Under the pieces are notes generated by a model that made no database searches, was not told the origin of the DNA, and was given only the letters and a program-made list of their open reading frames with translations. From DAOTVC01 sp034437215 (GTDB lineage: Bacteria > Chloroflexota > Anaerolineae > B4-G1 > SLSP01): a stretch of DNA of 64,000 bases. Shown in pieces: positions 58,456 through 64,000 of the stretch (position 1 is its first letter; each line of letters opens with the position of its first letter). The stretch spans positions 10,803 through 74,802 of the forward strand of contig DAOTVC010000006.1 of the NCBI GenBank assembly GCA_034437215.1, in the 5' to 3' direction. The position numbers were made by a program, and so were the translations under genes.

Positions 58456-60119
58456 TGGAGAGCTACAACGTCGCCTCGAACCTTGCCCGCCGGGCAGAGC
58501 AGGCGCCCTACCGTCCCGGGGTCATCTTCCCTGCGGGCCGGGACCACCGCGGGCGGGCCCAGTTCACGCAGCTGAGCTTCCGCCAGCTCAACGACCTCAG
58601 CGACCGCTACGCCCACGGGCTCACCGCCTACGGCGTCGGCATGGGCGATCGGGTGCTGCTCATGGTCCGTCCGGGCGTGGAGCTCATCGCCGTGACCTTC
58701 GCGCTGATCAAGATGGGCGCCGTGCCGGTGATGATCGATCCGGGCATGGGGCGCCGGGCCTTCCTGCAGTGCGTGCGAGACGCCGCCCCCACCGCCTTCA
58801 TCGGCATCCCCCTCGCCCACGCCCTACGGGTGCTCTTCCCCGGCACCTTCCGCACCGTCGAGCACGCGGTGACCGTGGGACGGCGCTGGTTCTGGGACGG
58901 CGTGACCCTCGACGCGGTGGAAGCCGCGAGCCGGGAGCCCTTCCCCATCGCGCCGACGACGACCGAGAGCGAAGCCGCCGTCGCCTTCACCTCGGGGAGC
59001 ACGGGGATGCCCAAGGGGGTCCTCTACCTGCAGGGGATGTTCCGGGCCCAGATCGAACTCCTCAAGGAGGAGATCGGTGTCGAGGAGGGGGAGGTGGATC
59101 TGCCGGGCCTCTACATCTTCGCCCTCTTCAACCCCGCGCTGGGCGTCACCACCGTCTTCCCCGACATGGACCCCACCCGCCCCGCGCGGGTCAACCCCGC
59201 CCACCTGGTCGAGGCCATCCAGACCCATGGCGTCACCAACTCCTTCGGCTCGCCCGTCATCTGGAAGCGGGTGGCGCGCTACTGTCTGGAAAACGACATT
59301 CGTCTGCCCTCCATCCGCCGCATCGTCATGGCGGGCGCGCCCGTCCCCCCCTCCCTCATCGAGGACTTCTCCCACATTCTCGACGGGGGCGACATCTACA
59401 CGCCCTACGGCGCGACGGAGGCCCTACCCCTCACGATGATGAAGGGCCGGGAGATCCTCGAGGAGACCGCCGCGCTGAGCGATCGAGGGCAGGGGATGTG
59501 CGTGGGCCGCGCCACGGCGGGCAACACCCTGCGCGTGATCCGCCTCACCGACGAACCCCTCCCCGAGTGGGACGACGCCCTCCTGCTGCCCGACGGGGAG
59601 GTGGGCGAGGTCGTTGTCAAGGGGCCCGTGGTCACCCGCCTCTATCTCAACCGCCCCGAACAGACGGCGGGGGCGAAGATCTACGAGGGGGAGGAAGTCT
59701 GGCACCGCATGGGGGATCTGGGCTACTTCGATGCCCAGGGACGCCTCTGGTTCTGCGGGCGGAAGTCCCACCGCGTGGAGACGACCGAGGGACTCCTGCT
59801 GCCCGTCCCCTGCGAGGCCATCTTCAACCGCCACCCCCGCGTGGCGCGGACCGCCGTCGTCGGCGTGGGACCGCGAGGCGCCCAGCAGCCCGTTCTGGTC
59901 GTCGAGCCTCTGCCGGGGGAGATGCCCCGCACACGAGCGGAGCGGCGCGCCTTCAGCGAGGAGCTCCTGGCGCTGGGCGCCGCGCACGAGAGGACCCGCG
60001 GAATTCGCGAGGTGCTCTTCCATCCCACCTTCCCCGTGGACGTGCGTCACAACGCCAAGATCCACCGGCTGGAGCTGGGACGCTGGGCCGAGAAGCGGGG
60101 GGCGGGAGAGAGACGCTAA
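58455..60119 (+). CDS. oleC: OleC, beta-lactone synthetase (AMP-binding)
   Basis: A 554-residue member of the adenylate-forming family. The P-loop is VAFTSGSTGMPKGVLYL, the later A5 motif IYTPYGATEALPLT, and the ATP-binding Asp region EVWHRMGDLGYFDAQGRLWFCGRKSHRVET. OleC turns the beta-hydroxy acid (product of OleD) into a beta-lactone using ATP. ATG 58455 overlaps the oleB stop by one base, so OleA-B-C are probably made from one transcript and coupled. An acyl-CoA-ligase annotation would also fit by motif; the cluster decides. Confidence 0.9.
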   Translation: MESYNVASNLARRAEQAPYRPGVIFPAGRDHRGRAQFTQLSFRQLNDLSDRYAHGLTAYGVGMGDRVLLMVRPGVELIAVTFALIKMGAVPVMIDPGMGRRAFLQCVRDAAPTAFIGIPLAHALRVLFPGTFRTVEHAVTVGRRWFWDGVTLDAVEAASREPFPIAPTTTESEAAVAFTSGSTGMPKGVLYLQGMFRAQIELLKEEIGVEEGEVDLPGLYIFALFNPALGVTTVFPDMDPTRPARVNPAHLVEAIQTHGVTNSFGSPVIWKRVARYCLENDIRLPSIRRIVMAGAPVPPSLIEDFSHILDGGDIYTPYGATEALPLTMMKGREILEETAALSDRGQGMCVGRATAGNTLRVIRLTDEPLPEWDDALLLPDGEVGEVVVKGPVVTRLYLNRPEQTAGAKIYEGEEVWHRMGDLGYFDAQGRLWFCGRKSHRVETTEGLLLPVPCEAIFNRHPRVARTAVVGVGPRGAQQPVLVVEPLPGEMPRTRAERRAFSEELLALGAAHERTRGIREVLFHPTFPVDVRHNAKIHRLELGRWAEKRGAGERR

Positions 60120-60137
60120 AGGGCGGAGGTGTAGAAA

Positions 60138-60377
60138 TTAGTCTTCCCGGTCTTTCTGATAGTCACGCCGTCCTTCGTGGACAAAGGAGACGATTTCGGA
60201 GGCGGTGAGGTCGAGAGCCACACCCCCCACGTCCAAAGGGGAGGTGGTAACGGGCGCCGGACGGATCACAAAGACCTGCCCATCCCTGCGGCGCACACGG
60301 ACCTCCCCTTTCTCGGCTGCCTGATCCAGGAGGTCGGCGAGCTTTCGCCGGGCCTCTGAGTACGTATAGACATTCAT
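60138..60377 (-). CDS. Phd/YefM-type antitoxin
   Basis: A 79-residue protein starting NVYTYSEARRKLADLLDQAAEKGEVRVRRRDGQVFVIRP, the fold of Phd/YefM antitoxins: a DNA-binding N-terminus and a toxin-neutralising C-terminal tail (GRRDYQKDRED). It follows the PIN toxin gene on the minus strand and would bind both it and the promoter. ATG 60377 has AGAGG at a spacing of 7; GTG 60383, forming GTGA with the toxin stop, is an alternative. It lies between oleC and oleD. Confidence 0.85.
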   Translation of the reverse strand: MNVYTYSEARRKLADLLDQAAEKGEVRVRRRDGQVFVIRPAPVTTSPLDVGGVALDLTASEIVSFVHEGRRDYQKDRED

Positions 60378-60379
60378 GC

Positions 60380-60772
60380 TCACACCTCTACTAGATCGAT
60401 ACCCATACGCGTGGCAACCCTAAGCAAACCCTTATCCAAAGAGAGCAGGGGCGCGTGATATTTTTCAGCACAGCGTAGAAGATAGGCGTCATATGCATAC
60501 AGATCCCATCTGTCAGCGATGGTCAGTGCCTCCGTTGTCTCTACATCGACATAGCGAACAGGAATACGCTCGTAAGCGTGCAAGGCATCCAACGCTTGCT
60601 GCAAGGTGACCCTATCCCGTTTCAACATTGCCGAAAGAGCATTACCGATCTCCCAATGAACCGACTGAGGTGCCATAAGATCTCCCCCCACGGTTACTTC
60701 GATCAGGCGCTGCCGGTGCGTTTCGTAGGTAACCACGGCAAGGATAGCTGATGTATCGATAACAATGCGCAA
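60380..60772 (-). CDS. PIN-domain (VapC-like) toxin
   Basis: A 130-residue PIN-domain ribonuclease. The acidic residues are visible: Asp in IVIDTSAILAVV, Glu in HWEIGNALSAM, Asp in YAYDAYLLRCA and Asp in LLSLDKGLL. VapC toxins cut tRNA or rRNA. Here the toxin gene lies before the antitoxin gene, the reverse of the common vapBC order. It sits on the minus strand between oleC and oleD. Confidence 0.88.
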   Translation of the reverse strand: MRIVIDTSAILAVVTYETHRQRLIEVTVGGDLMAPQSVHWEIGNALSAMLKRDRVTLQQALDALHAYERIPVRYVDVETTEALTIADRWDLYAYDAYLLRCAEKYHAPLLSLDKGLLRVATRMGIDLVEV

Positions 60773-60886
60773 GCAACTCCCTCCCGATACAACTTGTACA
60801 ATTGCACACCTATCTAAATTGTACTCCCTCTCTCGAAAAATGACAATAGGCTAGATATCCACTCAACTTCAGTGAAAGGATCTCAC

Positions 60887-61882
60887 ATGCGCACACTGGT
60901 CACCGGCGGTGGCGGATTTCTGGGACGGTACATCGTCGAGCAGCTACTCGAACGGGGCGATGAGGTGACGATCTTCGCCCGCGGCTCCTACCCCGAACTG
61001 GGCGCCCAGGGCGCACACCTGATTCGCGGCAACATCCGCGACCGGGAGGCCCTGATCCGGGCCTGTGAGGGGCAGAACGTCGTCTTCCACGTGGCGGCGA
61101 AGGCCGGGCTCTGGGGGCCGTGGGAGGAGTTCTACGCCGTCAACGTGACGGGGACCGAGAACGTCATCGCCGCCTGCCGGGAGCAGGGCGTCCCCCGACT
61201 CGTCTACACCAGCTCCCCCAGCGTCATCTTCGACGGCAAGCCCCACGAGGGGGTGAACGAATCCTACCCTTACCCCGACCGCTACGAGTCCCCCTATCCG
61301 GAGACCAAGGCCATCGGCGAGCGCAAGGTGATCGAGGCCAACGACAGCGACGGGCTCCTCACCTGCTCCCTCCGCCCTCACCTCATCTTCGGCCCGCGCG
61401 ACAGCCACCTCCTGCCGGCCCTCGTCAGCCGCGCCCGCAAGGGGCTGCCCCAGGTGGGCGACGGCACCAACCGGGTGGGCCTCACCTACGTCGAGGACGC
61501 CGCCCGAGCTCACCTTCTCGCCGCCGACGTCCTCGAAGCGGGATCGCCCGTCGCGGGTTCTTGTTACTTCATCACCCAGGGCGAGCCCGTCGTCCTCTGG
61601 ACGTGGATCAACGAGCTCTTGGCAGCCCTCGATCTCCCCCCCACCCGGTACACCCTTCCGCTGGGCGTGGCCCGCTCGGCGGGGGCGCTCCTGGAACTCG
61701 CCTACCGCCTCTTCTCCCTCGAGGGCGAGCCGCGGATGACCCGCTTCCTCGCCAGCGAGCTGGCCCACCATCACTACTACGATATCTCCGCCGCGCGGCG
61801 GGACTTCGGCTACGAGCCCCGGTACACCATGGAGGAAGCCCAGGCGAAGACCGTCGCCTGGCTCAAGGAGCAGATGAAGTAG
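60887..61882 (+). CDS. oleD: OleD, NADPH-dependent 2-alkyl-3-ketoacid reductase (extended SDR)
   Basis: A 331-residue extended short-chain dehydrogenase. The dinucleotide site is LVTGGGGFLGRYIVEQLL, the catalytic region YTSSPSVIF and the active-site pair Tyr-x-x-x-Lys in ESPYPETKAIGERKV. It reduces the 2-alkyl-3-ketoacid from OleA to the hydroxy acid that OleC uses. A 3-beta-HSD-like label also fits by sequence; the ole cluster supports OleD. It is 767 bp from oleC because the toxin-antitoxin pair is inserted. AAAGGA precedes ATG 60887. Confidence 0.9.
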   Translation: MRTLVTGGGGFLGRYIVEQLLERGDEVTIFARGSYPELGAQGAHLIRGNIRDREALIRACEGQNVVFHVAAKAGLWGPWEEFYAVNVTGTENVIAACREQGVPRLVYTSSPSVIFDGKPHEGVNESYPYPDRYESPYPETKAIGERKVIEANDSDGLLTCSLRPHLIFGPRDSHLLPALVSRARKGLPQVGDGTNRVGLTYVEDAARAHLLAADVLEAGSPVAGSCYFITQGEPVVLWTWINELLAALDLPPTRYTLPLGVARSAGALLELAYRLFSLEGEPRMTRFLASELAHHHYYDISAARRDFGYEPRYTMEEAQAKTVAWLKEQMK

Positions 61883-61940
61883 TCTTCCAAGGGAACAAAG
61901 GAGCCACGCCGCACGTCTGTAGTGTGGCAAGACTGGAAAG

Positions 61941-61976
61941 AACCTCCGGGTCTGCAAGACGCGGGGGTTTTCTCTT
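61941..61976 (+). terminator. intrinsic terminator after oleD
   Basis: AACCTCCGGGTCT and AGACGCGGGGGTT pair with one wobble and one mismatch across a 3-nt loop, followed by TTTTCTCTTT. Confidence 0.75.
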
Positions 61977-61998
61977 TCGAATATAGTAAAAGATCGTA

Positions 61999-62030
61999 TA
62001 TGATATAGGTGTAACCAATCGAGTACACCT
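61999..62030 (+). promoter_or_regulatory. -10 element and operator-like inverted repeat before the lipoprotein gene
   Basis: TATGAT (61999-62004) with a weak TTCGAA 17 bp upstream, then AGGTGTA (62007-62013) and TACACCT (62024-62030) as perfect 7-bp arms around 10 bp. A repressor bound there would block the promoter. Confidence 0.45.
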
Positions 62031-62050
62031 ACGTGAGGAGGATATAGAGT

Positions 62051-63193
62051 ATGTACACCAAGAAGTTCAAGCGTGAGAGGTCGGTGCTCGTCATCGCCCT
62101 CTTGCTCATCTTTTCGTTGCTCCTGGCCGCCTGCGGCTCCATGGCCGAGGATACCCCGACGGCGACCCCGGAGGAGAGCCCGCCGGCGACACCCGGTGAG
62201 GAGGAGCTGGTCACGGTGGAGAGATTGGAGGTCCTCTACCTCGAGTCCTTCCCCCTGCAGATTCAGATCCTTATCAGCGGATATCTCGCCGACGGCTGCA
62301 CCACCATCGAGGAGATCGTCCAGGGCAGCAACCTGGAGGAAAACCGCTACTGGATCGACATCCAGGCCAGTCGCGATCCCGATGCCGTCTGCACCCAGGC
62401 CACCGTGCCTTTCGAAGAGAGCGTAGCGCTCGACGTCTACGGTCTTCCGGCAGGCACCTACACCGTCGATGTGGAGGAGCAGAGCACGACCTTCACTCTC
62501 GACGTCGATAACGTACTGCCGCCCGAGGAGGGCGTCGCCCCCGTGGAGAACGTGAACGTCGCCGTCGAGGAGGAGGAGGCGGTGGTAGAGGTCGCGGGCA
62601 ATCTACCCGACGGCTGCACCGAGATCGACGCCGTGAACCGGCGCTACGACCCCGCCGCCAAGACCTTCTTCGTCGAGATCACCACCCTGCGCCCTACCGA
62701 CCTGGAATGCACCCAGGCCCTGGTCCCCTACCAGGAGGAGATCACGCTGGATCTCACGGGCCTGGAGGAGGGCGCCTACACCGTCAATGTCAACGATGTC
62801 ACCAACACCTTCACGCTGGCGGAGGGTGAAGACGGCGAGGATGGCGAGGGAGCGGACGGTGATGTCCTTGTCCGGGAGGCCCTCCTCGACAGCATGGACC
62901 TTCAGGTTCTCGAGTCCTTCCCCGTGCAGGTCAACATCAGCGTGCGGGGCAACTTCCGCGACGGCTGCAGCGAGTTCGGTCCGGTCCAGCAGAAGACCGA
63001 CGTGGAGGCGCGCACCCTCAACGTGGAGGTGCTGACCACCCGGCCCGCCGACGCCGTCTGCACCCAGGCCCTGGTCCCCTTCGAGGAGACCTTCCCGCTA
63101 AACGTGGAGGGGCTGCCCGCCGGCACCTACGACGTCCTCGTCAACGGCATTCCCGGAGAGCTCGTCCTGGGACAGGACAACGTCGCGCCCTAA
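62051..63193 (+). CDS. secreted lipoprotein with three repeated domains
   Basis: A 380-residue protein. The signal peptide ends in the lipobox LLAACGS with Cys28, then a short Thr/Pro linker. Three repeats of about 95 residues follow (about 55-150, 160-260, 275-375). Each has a beta-strand start, DGC(T/S) followed by a Glu, then VCTQA or ECTQA with a second Cys, VP(F/Y)(E/Q)E, and G(L)xxGxY(T/D)V near its end. The two Cys in each repeat probably form a disulfide. No function is known to me. Its start has GAGGAGG upstream. Confidence 0.85.
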   Translation: MYTKKFKRERSVLVIALLLIFSLLLAACGSMAEDTPTATPEESPPATPGEEELVTVERLEVLYLESFPLQIQILISGYLADGCTTIEEIVQGSNLEENRYWIDIQASRDPDAVCTQATVPFEESVALDVYGLPAGTYTVDVEEQSTTFTLDVDNVLPPEEGVAPVENVNVAVEEEEAVVEVAGNLPDGCTEIDAVNRRYDPAAKTFFVEITTLRPTDLECTQALVPYQEEITLDLTGLEEGAYTVNVNDVTNTFTLAEGEDGEDGEGADGDVLVREALLDSMDLQVLESFPVQVNISVRGNFRDGCSEFGPVQQKTDVEARTLNVEVLTTRPADAVCTQALVPFEETFPLNVEGLPAGTYDVLVNGIPGELVLGQDNVAP

Positions 63194-63222
63194 ACTACTG
63201 CTCCTTATCCCCATGACTTCCA

Positions 63223-63250
63223 GAGCCCCCGAGCGATCGCTCGGGGGCTC
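63223..63250 (+). terminator. perfect hairpin after the repeat lipoprotein
   Basis: GAGCCCCCGAGC and GCTCGGGGGCTC are perfect 12-bp arms around GATC; the whole 28 bp is a palindrome. No long T-run. Confidence 0.75.
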
Positions 63251-63385
63251 CGGTCTGTTACTTGCCTATTCCGCCACCTGCACCATACTTGATAGCACGT
63301 GAGAGAAGAGTACAGCTTAGCCAACGCCAGAAGAGTCTGGTAATGAGGGCAAGAACCGGTGGGACGATCAGAGACCTTCGCTATC

Positions 63386-63422
63386 GGTCCCTGTTCCCCG
63401 ATCCCTAATCCCTGTTCCCTCC
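63386..63422. repeat. heptad repeat tract, GGGATTA class (inverted words)
   Basis: GGTCCCT, GTTCCCC, GATCCCT, AATCCCT, GTTCCCT in exact 7-bp phase, ahead of the last gene. Confidence 0.7.
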
Positions 63423-63456
63423 TCACATCTCACTTTGTTTTCAAGGGAGGCAAAAC

Positions 63457-64000
63457 TTGAACGAGAGTCTGCTGACGATTCGCCTGGGCCTCTTCCCCCT
63501 CAACGTCTTCGTCCTGCAGGGCGAGGCGGGTGCGGTGCTCGTGGACACGGGCGGTCCCGGTGAGGAGGAGCTCCTGCTCCGGCGCCTCCGCCGGAAGGGC
63601 ATCGAACCTACGGAGCTGCGACTGGTCCTCATCACCCACGGACACACCGATCACTTCGGGAACGCGGCAGCACTCCAGAAGCAGTTCGGCGTCCCCATCG
63701 CCATCCACGCCGAGGACGCCATCGCCCTCCGCCAGGGCGTGCACCGTCCCGGCTCGCTCAATACCACCCATCCGCTGTGGGAGCTTCTGCAGCGCCTGCC
63801 CGCACAGACGGTGGCGGGGAGCGCACCACCCCTGGAGCCCGACATCACCTTCGACGAGGCGTGGCGTTTGGACGAGTACGGCATCGCGGCTGAGGTCCTA
63901 CCGACCCCGGGCCATACCCCCGGCTCCGTCTCCGTCCTTCTCGACAGTGGCGCGGTCGTCGCCGGCGACCTCCTCGTCGCCGACTTCCTGCGCTTCGGGC
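63457..64000 (+). CDS. MBL-fold metallo-hydrolase, partial at window end
   Basis: The first 181 codons of a metallo-beta-lactamase-fold hydrolase. LLTIRLGLFPLNVFVLQGEAGAVLVDTGGPG is followed by the metal motif LITHGHTDHFGN and by TPGHTPGSVSVLL and AGDLLVADFLRFG. Glyoxalase II-like or lactonase-like in type; the end lies outside the window. The start is TTG 63457 with GGGAGG six bases upstream. No in-frame ATG is found near. Confidence 0.85.
   Translation, partial: MNESLLTIRLGLFPLNVFVLQGEAGAVLVDTGGPGEEELLLRRLRRKGIEPTELRLVLITHGHTDHFGNAAALQKQFGVPIAIHAEDAIALRQGVHRPGSLNTTHPLWELLQRLPAQTVAGSAPPLEPDITFDEAWRLDEYGIAAEVLPTPGHTPGSVSVLLDSGAVVAGDLLVADFLRFG

Noticed and set aside
1..64000. tRNA or rRNA genes
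   Set aside because: Looked for GGTTCGAATCC-type T arms and rRNA signatures by eye; none convincing was found. A tRNAscan run would be decisive.

Overview
The window is one GC-rich bacterial chromosome segment. Gene content suggests Chloroflexota, probably near Anaerolineae. This is inferred from lipoproteins with Thr/Pro/Glu-rich linkers behind the lipobox, Liv-type and Opp-type transporter operons, membrane glycosyltransferases, a MoxR-DUF58-transglutaminase set and an OleABCD cluster. No rRNA, tRNA, phage, CRISPR or intact transposase gene was seen.

Layout. 1-9.2 kb (+): the end of an alpha/beta hydrolase, a four-helix-bundle gene bracketed by inverted 7-bp repeats, a second hydrolase, a thiolase with its Zn-ribbon partner, and a complete branched-chain amino-acid-type (Liv) ABC transporter. 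9.5-20.5 kb (+): a small membrane protein, a giant permease-permease-peptidase fusion, then a complete oppDFABC transporter behind a strong promoter and a structured leader. 20.5-23.2 kb: a chimeric M23-SH3-glycosidase-HhH protein. 23.3-27 kb (-): CNNM/CorC protein, VOC protein and sulfatase-fold enzyme. 27-29 kb (+): membrane glycosyltransferase. 29-34.3 kb (-): MoxR, DUF58 and TgpA-like transglutaminase. 34.7-39.1 kb (-): DegV, GNAT, MFS and EamA genes. 39.3-48.2 kb (-): AIM24-like protein, then a sugar block (glucuronokinase-like kinase, nucleotidyltransferase, DUF4380) with a membrane-anchored PanE-like protein, an MBL lipoprotein, a glycosyltransferase-propeller fusion and peptidase E. 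48.3-51.8 kb (-): M28 peptidase, D-2-hydroxyacid dehydrogenase and LON-domain protein. 52-56.4 kb (+): LiaF-like membrane protein, CAAX protease, hydrolase, M23 peptidase and a membrane protein. 56.5-61.9 kb (+): oleABC, an inverted PIN-toxin/antitoxin pair, then oleD. 62-64 kb (+): a lipoprotein with three internal repeats and a partial MBL hydrolase.

The most unusual content is intergenic. (1) At least a dozen tracts of degenerate 7-bp repeats fall in five word classes, often as inverted pairs; two face each other around the four-helix-bundle gene. (2) A MITE-like element of about 107-120 bp (ends GGGTGTGTTTCA) is present in three copies. Two have perfect 9-bp target duplications and one has a decayed duplication; a heptad palindrome forms the core. 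(3) A second element of about 130 bp (CCACGGAG palindrome) has two copies, one with a 9-bp direct repeat at its ends. Five promoters found by eye all have a 16-bp spacer.

All calls rest on reading the sequence and translations. No database search or structure calculation was run.
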